Positions 7,055 through 12,307 are shown, counted from the stretch's first letter. The stretch is 13,388 nt of DNA from CAZPFP01 sp964585895 (GCA_964585895.1 CAZPFP010000021.1:1-13388); one strand, 5' to 3'. The notes: generated by a model from the letters alone, not told the origin. Program-made: numbers and translations.

Positions 7055-7111
7055 AAGGCAGAGAGCAATAAAAGCCAAAATAATAGCAACAATTGCTAAA
7101 GGATTAATCAC
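7037..7111 (-). CDS. Tiny single-span membrane protein (24 residues)
   Basis: GTG start at 7111, TAG stop at 7039-7037. The peptide is almost entirely one hydrophobic helix (I-N-P-L-A-I-V-A-I-I-L-A-F-I-A-L-C-L-G-Y) ending in L-P-K. AGGAG (complement of 7121-7125) lies 9 nt before the GTG, a proper Shine-Dalgarno inside the preceding gene. The GTG overlaps that gene's TGA (GTGA). Overlap, ribosome site and membrane-helix composition together argue that it is real despite its size. It is the last of three consecutive small membrane-protein genes. Function unknown; single-span peptides of this size often act as accessory subunits of membrane complexes. Confidence 0.6.
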   Translation of the reverse strand: MINPLAIVAIILAFIALCLGYLPK

Positions 7112-7209
7112 TTCTTTTTACTCCTAAAAATAAAATATGCCACAATTATAACCAAACTAGTAATAATGGCGGCAAAAAAATAGGTATTAGCAAAATTCCA
7201 CTCAATCAT
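7108..7209 (-). CDS. Small single-span membrane protein (33 residues)
   Basis: ATG at 7209 overlaps the TGA of the 76-residue gene (ATGA), and its own TGA overlaps the GTG of the 24-residue gene. It starts M-I-E-W-N-F-A-N-T-Y, has one hydrophobic helix (about residues 10-28: Y-F-F-A-A-I-I-T-S-L-V-I-I-V-A-Y-F-I-F) and a basic tail R-S-K-K-K. By the positive-inside rule the tail is cytoplasmic and the N-terminus outside. I know no family. The chained overlaps show it is built to be translated with its two neighbours. Confidence 0.65.
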   Translation of the reverse strand: MIEWNFANTYFFAAIITSLVIIVAYFIFRSKKK

Positions 7210-7436
7210 AACTTAGTTCCCTCAAGTAAGGCTAACGACCAACGCAGGGTAGCCAAGGTCATTAACAAGCCAACGCCAACATATAAAGCCAATTCTAAAA
7301 AAGATTTCGGTCTGGTAAAAAATGGTGAAATAATTCCGGCAGTAAACCAAGCGGCGGCAATTTTATTAGCAAATTCGGAAAGGCCCTTAAGTTGACTTGA
7401 ACTTAATTTCTTCACCTTTTTAATAATAACATTCAT
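7206..7436 (-). CDS. Small two-span membrane protein (76 residues)
   Basis: A basic, probably amphipathic N-terminus (M-N-V-I-I-K-K-V-K-K-L) leads to A-N-K-I-A-A-A-W-F-T-A-G-I-I-S-P-F-F (about 23-40) and a second hydrophobic stretch (about 47-71: F-L-E-L-A-L-Y-V-G-V-G-L-L-M-T-L-A-T-L). Two membrane helices with a short loop containing T-R-P-K are likely. I do not recognise the family. It starts 45 nt after the histidine-phosphatase gene, with no clear promoter of its own, and overlaps the next small gene by ATGA. First member of the mini-operon enclosed by the direct repeats 7018-7038 and 7461-7481. Confidence 0.75.
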   Translation of the reverse strand: MNVIIKKVKKLSSSQLKGLSEFANKIAAAWFTAGIISPFFTRPKSFLELALYVGVGLLMTLATLRWSLALLEGTKL

Positions 7437-7460
7437 CTAAAATTCTCGTCAATAGTCAAT

Positions 7461-7481
7461 GAAATTTTGGCTTTTGAGGCT
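7461..7481. repeat. 21-bp direct repeat, copy B
   Basis: Begins GAAATTTTGGCTTT and ends TGAGGCT, 20 of 21 positions identical to copy A. It abuts the stop codon (7484-7482) of the histidine-phosphatase gene. The two copies enclose the three small membrane-protein genes. Confidence 0.75.
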
Positions 7482-8069
7482 TTAGTAATTTACTCTTTCG
7501 TGAGAAGCAAGCTTCCCGTTTTCATCAAAAACCAACTTAAAAACTCCACCCATGGGAATATAATTATCACCGCGCCAGGAGCTTCTTTCCACTTTTCCCT
7601 TAATAAGGAACGTTATGTAAGTCATTAATGGATCGCCATGAGAAACAACCACCACTTTCTGATGAGAGTGTTTTTTGAGAATCCCCTTGATAAATTTCTT
7701 CATTCTCATATTCACCTCTTCAATCGTTTCTCCTCCATTCTTAAGATGCTCTTTTTCACCAAAAATAAAATCATACTTCTTAAAAAATTCCTCACACTTT
7801 ATTCCTTGAAGGGGTGTTTTGGTTTCCAATAACAGAGGGGTAACGTGAACTTCAAGATTTAGTTTAGAGGCAATCAACTCTGCCGTCTGTTTGGTCCTCA
7901 AAAGCAGACTGGAATAGACAACAACAATCTTTTTAAGCTTAAAATAATCAGCGAGTAACTTCGCCTCTCTTTTCCCTTTAGTATTTAAGGGAAACCCTGG
8001 CAGTCTGAAGGGAACTACTTTTTCAGGGTTCTCAAATTCACAGTGCCGAACAAGATAAATTATCGTCAC
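7482..8069 (-). CDS. Histidine phosphatase superfamily protein (phosphoglycerate mutase-like)
   Basis: 195 residues. The family's catalytic start is seen as Y-L-V-R8-H9-C-E, where H9 is the phospho-accepting histidine; the usual RHG is RHC here. S-S-L-L-L-R-T-K-Q-T-A-E-L-I matches the S-x-L-x-R-x-x-x-T-A motif. G-G-E-T-I-E-E-V supplies the acid motif, and V-V-V-S-H-G-D-P carries the second catalytic histidine. Family members range from phosphoglycerate mutases to small-molecule and protein phosphatases, so the substrate is open. GTG start at 8069; the TAGAAT box lies 6 nt upstream and no Shine-Dalgarno is visible. It is followed within 45 nt by the small membrane-protein genes, which it may feed by readthrough. 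Confidence 0.85.
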   Translation of the reverse strand: MTIIYLVRHCEFENPEKVVPFRLPGFPLNTKGKREAKLLADYFKLKKIVVVYSSLLLRTKQTAELIASKLNLEVHVTPLLLETKTPLQGIKCEEFFKKYDFIFGEKEHLKNGGETIEEVNMRMKKFIKGILKKHSHQKVVVVSHGDPLMTYITFLIKGKVERSSWRGDNYIPMGGVFKLVFDENGKLASHERVNY

Positions 8070-8075
8070 GGCTAA

Positions 8076-8105
8076 ATTCTACCAAATCCAAACCTAAATG
8101 ACCAA
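8076..8105 (-). promoter_or_regulatory. Extended -10 promoter, leaderless start for the histidine phosphatase
   Basis: Minus-strand -35-like TTGGTC (8100-8105), 18-nt spacer ending TGG, -10 TAGAAT (8076-8081). The GTG start follows after 6 nt. Confidence 0.55.
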
Positions 8106-8117
8106 AACAAATTTGTT

Positions 8118-8342
8118 CTAGGAATCCCTTACAATATCATATCTCGTTCCCAATCCAGGATTAACATACTCTAAAACATGAACTGTTAATTGAGGATTAT
8201 TTGTTTTCATCACCGTTACTTCAGCCCCATCTTCACTTCGTTCACCCTTTACTCCCTCTTCATGATACCTTCTTGTTATTTGTTTTTCAGGAAGGTTAAC
8301 TAAATCCACTCCTAAATAGGTTCCAACACCAACAATAATCAC
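8118..8342 (-). CDS. Small hypothetical protein (74 residues)
   Basis: GTG start at 8342 with GAGG 8 nt upstream inside the end of the previous gene, and only 3 nt after that gene's TGA, so the two are coupled. It opens M-I-I-V-G-V-G-T-Y-L-G-V-D-L-V, then a polar charged middle and a beta-like end (Q-L-T-V-H-V-L-E-Y-V). No membrane helix, no domain recognised. A similar G-x-G-T-Y-x-G string occurs near the C-terminus of the 5754 protein, which may be chance. Confidence 0.6.
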   Translation of the reverse strand: MIIVGVGTYLGVDLVNLPEKQITRRYHEEGVKGERSEDGAEVTVMKTNNPQLTVHVLEYVNPGLGTRYDIVRDS

Positions 8343-8345
8343 TTC

Positions 8346-8543
8346 TCAAGCCTCAGCACTCAATTCTTCCCACTCATAAGGATCATTGAGTATTTGTTCA
8401 AGCCCATATCTTTCTCCAACCCCAATAAAATCCATTTCAACTAACTCAATCACCTCATCAACTTTTTCTTTAATCCGAGCCGCTAGGGCTTCTATTTGTG
8501 GTTCTAATGCTTCTATTTCAGAATTTAACTCCTCGTCCCCCAT
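8346..8543 (-). CDS. Small acidic coiled-coil-like hypothetical protein (65 residues)
   Basis: Acidic and helical: E-E-L-N-S-E-I-E-A-L-E-P-Q-I-E-A-L-A-A-R-I-K-E-K-V shows heptad-like spacing of L/I. The tail, W-E-E-L-S-A-E-A, is also acidic. No family recognised. The ATG at 8543 lies 8 nt from an extended -10 box and has no Shine-Dalgarno. It is divergent from the MEMO-like gene across 60 bp and is followed at 3 nt by the 74-residue gene. Two small coupled genes could suggest a toxin-antitoxin pair, but no known toxin or antitoxin motif is present. Confidence 0.65.
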   Translation of the reverse strand: MGDEELNSEIEALEPQIEALAARIKEKVDEVIELVEMDFIGVGERYGLEQILNDPYEWEELSAEA

Positions 8544-8551
8544 ACTAATTT

Positions 8552-8560
8552 ATTTTATCA
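8552..8560 (-). promoter_or_regulatory. Extended -10 box, leaderless start for the 8543 gene
   Basis: Minus-strand TGA-TAAAAT (-10 at 8552-8557) with 8 nt to the ATG at 8543. No good -35 is visible. It shares the 60-bp divergent spacer with the 8604 promoter. Confidence 0.5.
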
Positions 8561-8588
8561 CAAAGAAACAATTCAGCTTTTAAAGATT

Positions 8589-8597
8589 TGCTATAAT
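8589..8597 (+). promoter_or_regulatory. Extended -10 box, leaderless start for the MEMO-like gene
   Basis: TGC-TATAAT (-10 at 8592-8597, perfect) with only 6 nt to the ATG at 8604, so the first transcribed base should be the start codon's A or next to it. No good -35; the extended -10 may compensate. Confidence 0.6.
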
Positions 8598-8603
8598 CAA
8601 ACT

Positions 8604-9224
8604 ATGCTTGTTTTTGCTTGTATCTCACCCCACCCGCCCATTATCCTGCCTTCAGTTGGTTCGAAAGCTGACCGGGCGGAAGTGAAAAAAACAATTCAAT
8701 CTCTAGAAAAACTAGGCAAACAACTAACCAAAATAAAGCCGGATTGTCTTGTCATTACCTCTCCCCACCCAGACTGGGGATTCAACGTCCCTCTCCACTT
8801 TCTTACCAAAGACCTTCGTGGTATTGAAGTCAAGGCCCATTTAACTGACTTGGAATCGCCCCAAGTTCATTTCAACCGAGGCAAAGAATTAATCAAAAAT
8901 TCAAAAAAGATCAAAAAACTGGCTTGGATTGCCTCCGGTGATATGAGCCATCGACTCAAAGAAGACGGCCCTTACGGTCTTCATCCTTCCGGCCCAAAAT
9001 TTGATAAAGAATTTATTAACCTGCTAAAGAAAAAAGATGTTGGCGGTATTCTGAATATGGATTCAAAGTTTGTTGAAGAAGCCGGTGAATGCGGTTTAAG
9101 AAGCTTTTGTCAACTCTTAGGTGCTTTAGAAGGCGCCAAAATCAACTGGCAACCAGAAATCCTTTCTTATGAAGCTCCTTTTGGTGTTGGTTATTTAGTC
9201 GTTAACTTCAAGATAAAGAAATAA
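8604..9224 (+). CDS. amrB: MEMO1 / class III extradiol dioxygenase-like protein (AmmeMemoRadiSam B)
   Basis: 206 residues, shorter than most MEMO proteins of about 260-300. It opens I-S-P-H10-P-P-I-I-L-P-S-V-G and has I-T-S-P-H55-P-D-W-G and S-G-D-M-S-H116-R. These histidines fall where LigB/MEMO proteins place metal or active-site ligands. A-G-E-C-G-L-R-S-F-C-Q-L-L-G-A-L-E-G near the C-terminus is typical of the family. MEMO-type proteins resemble iron-dependent ring-cleaving dioxygenases and travel with AMMECR1 and AmrS. It starts a plus-strand run with AMMECR1 2 nt downstream, then the thiouridylase-like gene. The ATG is set by the -10 box 6 nt before it. The short length suggests loss of peripheral loops rather than truncation, since both ends look intact. 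Confidence 0.85.
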   Translation: MLVFACISPHPPIILPSVGSKADRAEVKKTIQSLEKLGKQLTKIKPDCLVITSPHPDWGFNVPLHFLTKDLRGIEVKAHLTDLESPQVHFNRGKELIKNSKKIKKLAWIASGDMSHRLKEDGPYGLHPSGPKFDKEFINLLKKKDVGGILNMDSKFVEEAGECGLRSFCQLLGALEGAKINWQPEILSYEAPFGVGYLVVNFKIKK

Positions 9225-9226
9225 AG

Positions 9227-9742
9227 ATGGACCCTTACGTCAAACTGGCTAAAGAGACTATCGAAACTTATATCAAAACCAATAAAATTCCCTTTTTACC
9301 AAAGGATTTACCCCCGGAGATGCTCAAGAAAAGGGCGGGTGTTTTTGTTTCTATCCATAAAAAAGACGGCTCTCTTCGCAGTTGTATCGGCACTTTCCTA
9401 TCCACCAAACCCAATTTGGCTCTAGAAATTGTTACCAATGCCATTTCCTCAGCTACTCAAGACCCTCGCTTTTCCCCAATTACTAAAGAAGAATTGCCCT
9501 TGCTAACTTATTCAGTTGATATTCTTTCTCAACCTAAGAAAGCGACCAAAAAACAATTGAATCCTAAAAAATACGGGTTGATTGTCTCGAGTTCTGATGG
9601 TCGGCGAGGATTGCTTCTCCCGGACATCCCCGAAGTGGAAACAGCTAAACAACAAATAGAAATCTGCTGTCAGAAAGCCGGCATTGAACCCAAAGAAAAA
9701 GTTGATTATCAAATCTTCACCGTCGAGCGCCATGAAGAATAA
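9227..9742 (+). CDS. amrA: AMMECR1 family protein (AmmeMemoRadiSam A)
   Basis: 171 residues, normal for bacterial AMMECR1 domains. The signature L-R-G-C-I-G appears as L50-R-S-C-I-G55, with glycine replaced by serine. A-G-V-F-V-S-I near 37-43, D-P-R-F-S-P near 80-85, L-T-Y-S-V-D-I-L and G-L-L-L-P-D-I-P-E-V-E-T complete the family pattern. AMMECR1 is a conserved protein of unclear chemistry found with MEMO and AmrS. ATG at 9227 is 2 nt after the MEMO stop. Its last 11 nt overlap the start of the thiouridylase gene in another frame, a strong hint of co-expression. Confidence 0.92.
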   Translation: MDPYVKLAKETIETYIKTNKIPFLPKDLPPEMLKKRAGVFVSIHKKDGSLRSCIGTFLSTKPNLALEIVTNAISSATQDPRFSPITKEELPLLTYSVDILSQPKKATKKQLNPKKYGLIVSSSDGRRGLLLPDIPEVETAKQQIEICCQKAGIEPKEKVDYQIFTVERHEE

Positions 9743-10652
9743 AAAGAAAAGAAAAGCCCTAGTTCTTTTATCAGGCGGTCTTGATTCTCTTCTCGCCGCC
9801 AAACTCTTAATGGAACAAAGTATTGAAGTCACTGGCTTGGTTTTTAAAAGCTATTTTTTTGATGACTCAACAGCAAAAAAGGCCGCCAAACAATTAGGTC
9901 TTCCCCTAAAAACAATTGACTTTTCTGACGAGCATCTTGAATTAATCAAGAATCCGCCCCGAGGCTATGGCAAAGCGGCTAATCCTTGTATTGATTGTCA
10001 TTTATTAATGCTCAAGCGCGCTTATGAAATCTTAAAGAGAGAAAAATTTGACTTTGTGGCCACCGGTGAAGTCATAGGTGAACGCCCCTTTTCTCAAAAC
10101 AAACAAGCCATGGTCTTAATCGCCAGAGAATCAGGTCTAAATGACCTTTTGCTTCGACCGCTTTCCGCCAAAATTCTCTCACCAACTTTACCGGAAGAAA
10201 ACGGCTGGGTTAATCGAGATAAGCTAATGAACATTAAAGGTCGTTCCCGACAAAAACAAATTGCTTTGGCAAAAAAATATCAACTTGATTATCCGCAACC
10301 CGGCGGCGGTTGTCTTCTTTGCGAACCGGAATTTGCTAAAAAACTTTTTGACTTGCTCAAAAAAAAGCCAGACTGCCAAGGAAAAGACGTCATTCTTCTG
10401 AAACTCGGTCGTCACTTTTGGGACAACCACAACAAAATTGTTCTTGGCAAAAATGAAGAAGAAAATAATCAACTAGAAAAACTTGCCCAAAAAGGAGATG
10501 TCCTGATTAAACCCCAAAATTTTCCCGGTCCAACAGTATTTATTCGGGGGAAGAAAATTACTCAAAACAGCATTAAAAACGCTAAAATGCTCATTATTAA
10601 ACATTCGAAAAAAACTTCTGTTACTGGAACTTTTTCTACTTCCAGAGTATAA
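9732..10652 (+). CDS. PP-loop tRNA thiouridylase-like protein (MnmA/ThiI-related)
   Basis: 306 residues from the ATG at 9732. An in-frame TTG at 9684 would add 16 residues, but the ATG puts the nucleotide-binding strand near the N-terminus as in relatives. The PP-loop S14-G-G-L-D-S19 binds ATP to adenylate the substrate. N-P-C-I-D-C-H and G-G-G-C-L-L-C-E-P supply cysteine pairs that could carry sulfur or a cluster, as in 2- or 4-thiouridine synthases. The last 80 residues (D-V-I-L-L-K-L-G-R-H-F-W ... P-G-P-T-V-F-I-R-G) resemble the NFACT-R type RNA-binding domain fused to some ThiI-like enzymes; this is from memory. It overlaps AMMECR1 by 11 nt. Its TAA at 10650-10652 lies inside the first TATAAT repeat. 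Which tRNA base it modifies is not decided by sequence. Confidence 0.8.
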   Translation: MKNKKKRKALVLLSGGLDSLLAAKLLMEQSIEVTGLVFKSYFFDDSTAKKAAKQLGLPLKTIDFSDEHLELIKNPPRGYGKAANPCIDCHLLMLKRAYEILKREKFDFVATGEVIGERPFSQNKQAMVLIARESGLNDLLLRPLSAKILSPTLPEENGWVNRDKLMNIKGRSRQKQIALAKKYQLDYPQPGGGCLLCEPEFAKKLFDLLKKKPDCQGKDVILLKLGRHFWDNHNKIVLGKNEEENNQLEKLAQKGDVLIKPQNFPGPTVFIRGKKITQNSIKNAKMLIIKHSKKTSVTGTFSTSRV

Positions 10653-10668
10653 TGCTCGAAGAGGATTA
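10647..10668 (+). repeat. 22-bp TATAAT-bearing repeat, copy 1
   Basis: Reads GTATAATGCTCG then AAGAGGATTA, identical to 10689-10710. TATAAT at 10648-10653 contains the stop codon of the thiouridylase gene. Confidence 0.8.
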
Positions 10669-10672
10669 TCGA

Positions 10673-10685
10673 GGCACGAAGTGCC
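10673..10685. other. Short perfect hairpin between the two 22-bp repeats
   Basis: GGCAC, loop GAA, GTGCC. No U run follows, so it is part of the repeat cluster rather than a standard terminator. Confidence 0.5.
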
Positions 10686-10688
10686 GCT

Positions 10689-10710
10689 GTATAATGCTCG
10701 AAGAGGATTA
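10689..10710 (+). repeat. 22-bp TATAAT-bearing repeat, copy 2
   Basis: Exact copy of 10647-10668, 42 bp downstream, with TATAAT at 10690-10695. Beyond it, 10716-10737 (ATTTCTCGC ... GCTCGAAAT) is an imperfect inverted repeat. Confidence 0.8.
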
Positions 10711-10750
10711 AAGTTATTTCTCGCTAGCGCTCGAAATGACGAGCCGAAAG

Positions 10751-10761
10751 CGAAGTATAAT
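10751..10761 (+). promoter_or_regulatory. -10 box for def, probable leaderless start
   Basis: CGAAG-TATAAT with the -10 at 10756-10761 and 8 nt to the ATG at 10770. No -35 or TGN is evident and no Shine-Dalgarno precedes the ATG. The 13-nt string GCGAAGTATAATT (10750-10762) recurs exactly at 12374-12386. Confidence 0.45.
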
Positions 10762-10769
10762 TAGATAAC

Positions 10770-11318
10770 ATGGCCACTAGAAAAGTCATCACTGTCCCTA
10801 ATCAAAATTTACATCTCCGGTCTAAGCCAGTTAAAAAGATTGATAAAAAAATCGAAAAACTGATCGAGGACATGATCAATACGGTTAAAGCGGCTAAAGA
10901 ACCAGAGGGAGTAGGCCTCTCAGCTATTCAAATCAATGAGCCAGTCAGAATTTTTGTGATTAAGCGCGGCAGAAAATTCAAACCTTTTATTAATCCCAAA
11001 ATTATTTGGCAATCTAAGAAAATGCTTTCTCGGGCATTGGAAAAAGATAAAATTTTTCTCGAAGGTTGTCTTTCGATTCCTGGCTTCTATGGTTTTGTTG
11101 ACCGTCCTTATGAGGTCAAAATGAAATGGCAAGATTTGAAAGGCAAAACCCGCCAAGAGAAATTCACAGACAAAGAGACTGCTTTTGTCCAGCACGAACT
11201 TGATCATCTCAACGGTATTCTTTTTACCGACCGGATTCTCAAGCAACAGGGCAAGATTTACAAAATAGAAAAAGACAAAGAAGGCAAAGAAATTTTTGTC
11301 GAGGTAGAAATCGAGTGA
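10770..11318 (+). CDS. def: Peptide deformylase
   Basis: 182 residues, usual length. All three family motifs are present: G-V-G-L-S-A-I-Q (G-x-G-L-S/A-A-x-Q), E-G-C-L-S (metal-binding cysteine) and Q-H-E-L-D-H (H-E-x-x-H, two metal histidines and the catalytic glutamate). The enzyme removes the formyl group from the N-terminal methionine of new proteins in the cytoplasm. About 15 residues between I-N-P-K-I-I and E-G-C-L-S (K-K-M-L-S-R-A-L-E-K-D-K) form a slightly long charged insert. The TGA overlaps the GTG start of fmt (GTGA), so the enzyme that adds and the one that removes the formyl group are made together. Upstream lies a repeat cluster with several TATAAT boxes. Confidence 0.96.
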   Translation: MATRKVITVPNQNLHLRSKPVKKIDKKIEKLIEDMINTVKAAKEPEGVGLSAIQINEPVRIFVIKRGRKFKPFINPKIIWQSKKMLSRALEKDKIFLEGCLSIPGFYGFVDRPYEVKMKWQDLKGKTRQEKFTDKETAFVQHELDHLNGILFTDRILKQQGKIYKIEKDKEGKEIFVEVEIE

Positions 11319-12049
11319 AAATCAAAATCATTTTCTTCGGCTCAGACCAATATTCTCAAATTGTTTTAGATCTTCTCAAAAAAGACCAACGTTGGCAAAT
11401 TGTTAAGTCTTTAGAAGAAAAGCCGGACCTTGGTATTCTGGCTTCTTATGGCGAGATTCTTAAAAAAGAGGTTTTGGAAAAACCAAAACACGGCATTCTT
11501 AATATTCACCCTTCTCTACTCCCTAAATATCGCGGCCCAACTCCGGTTCCAACTGCTATTCTCAATGGCGAACAAGAAACCGGGGTCACTATTTTCAAGA
11601 TGGACGAAAAAATAGACCATGGACCGATTCTTTCCCAATTCAAAGAAGAAATCAAACCAGACGATACCGCCGAATCACTTCTCAAGCGTCTTTTTCTCGC
11701 CGGCACCAAAGTCTTAACCACTCTTCTCCCCTCTTATCTAGAAGGGAAAATAGAATTAAAAGAACAAGATGATTCCCAGGCTACTTCTACCAAAAAATTC
11801 GCTCGAGAAGACGGCAGAATAAACTGGCAGGAAAAACCAGCCAAAATAGAAAGAAAAATAAGGGCTTTCTACCCTTGGCCAGGCACTTGGACAAAAATCA
11901 CCACCAAGGGAAAAAAGAAAAGACTAAAAATAATCAAAGCTCACCTGGAAAAAAATAAACTCATTCTTGACCAAGTCCAACTTGAAGGCAAAAAACCAGT
12001 TACCTGGAAACAGTTTCAAGAAGGTTATTCTGAAATAAAACTAACTTAG
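11315..12049 (+). CDS. fmt: Methionyl-tRNA formyltransferase, shortened form
   Basis: 244 residues against about 310-315 for E. coli Fmt. Uses 10-formyl-tetrahydrofolate to formylate initiator Met-tRNA. Catalytic residues are all present: N63-I-H65-P-S-L-L-P-K-Y-R-G and D101 in K-M-D-E-K-I-D-H-G, matching N106, H108 and D144 of E. coli. The N-terminal Rossmann domain is reduced: after K-I-I-F-F-G-S only about 30 residues precede L-A-S-Y-G, where E. coli has some 50 more, including the loop reported to help recognise initiator tRNA. The C-terminal OB-like domain (from about 165, R-I-N-W ... I-R-A-F-Y-P-W-P-G-T-W) is also short. GTG start overlapping the def TGA. Its 3' end overlaps the convergent bL28 gene by 4 bp. 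No frameshift is evident, so this looks like a natural small form. Confidence 0.9.
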   Translation: MKIKIIFFGSDQYSQIVLDLLKKDQRWQIVKSLEEKPDLGILASYGEILKKEVLEKPKHGILNIHPSLLPKYRGPTPVPTAILNGEQETGVTIFKMDEKIDHGPILSQFKEEIKPDDTAESLLKRLFLAGTKVLTTLLPSYLEGKIELKEQDDSQATSTKKFAREDGRINWQEKPAKIERKIRAFYPWPGTWTKITTKGKKKRLKIIKAHLEKNKLILDQVQLEGKKPVTWKQFQEGYSEIKLT

Positions 12050-12294
12050 TTAGATTTTTTAGGAGCAGGTTTTGGTTTTTGTTCTTTTTTAACTTTCTTC
12101 AAACACTTAGCACATAATTTCCAAACGCCCTTCTCGCCATTCAAAACACCCCGATAAGTCTGGAGATTGGGTTTTAGGATTTTGCGGCTCTTAGGCGCCC
12201 GATATTTCCAACGACCACCGGCAACACCTCTTTTGTGTCGCTGTTGAGAGGTAATCACAATCCCTTTTCCGCATTGGTCACATTTAAATGCCAT
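12046..12294 (-). CDS. rpmB: 50S ribosomal protein bL28 (zinc-binding form)
   Basis: 82 residues. Opens M-A-F-K-C-D-Q-C-G-K-G; the second C-x-x-C (L-C-A-K-C-L) near residue 62 completes a four-cysteine zinc ribbon, the C+ form of bL28. The middle (S-Q-Q-R-H-K-R-G-V-A-G-G-R-W, then K-I-L-K-P-N-L-Q) matches bL28 rRNA-contacting parts. A lysine/proline-rich tail (K-K-E-Q-K-P-K-P-A-P-K-K) extends the C-terminus. Convergent with fmt, overlapping by 4 bp at the stop codons. A weak -10-like TAGACT (12302-12307) lies 7 nt before the ATG, and no Shine-Dalgarno is seen, so this start may be leaderless too. Confidence 0.93.
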   Translation of the reverse strand: MAFKCDQCGKGIVITSQQRHKRGVAGGRWKYRAPKSRKILKPNLQTYRGVLNGEKGVWKLCAKCLKKVKKEQKPKPAPKKSN

Positions 12295-12301
12295 ATTGTT
12301 T

Positions 12302-12307
12302 AGTCTA
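12302..12307 (-). promoter_or_regulatory. Weak -10-like box for rpmB
   Basis: TAGACT on the minus strand, 7 nt from the ATG at 12294. It matches TATAAT at four of six positions, with no clear -35 or TGN. Confidence 0.3.

Noticed and set aside
8118..8543. Toxin-antitoxin pair
   Set aside because: Two small coupled genes fit the size, but neither shows a known toxin fold motif, RNase or ART residues, or an antitoxin DNA-binding domain.
8386..8583. Plus-strand 65-codon frame
   Set aside because: It is antisense to the 65-residue acidic gene, serine-rich, and runs into the divergent promoter region.
9512..9832. Minus-strand 106-codon frame across the AMMECR1/thiouridylase junction
   Set aside because: It is antisense to two recognised genes and its F/L-rich composition mirrors their lysine codons.
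9684..10652. Upstream TTG start for the thiouridylase-like gene
   Set aside because: It would add 16 residues before the PP-loop and deepen the overlap with AMMECR1; the ATG at 9732 gives the family's normal N-terminus.
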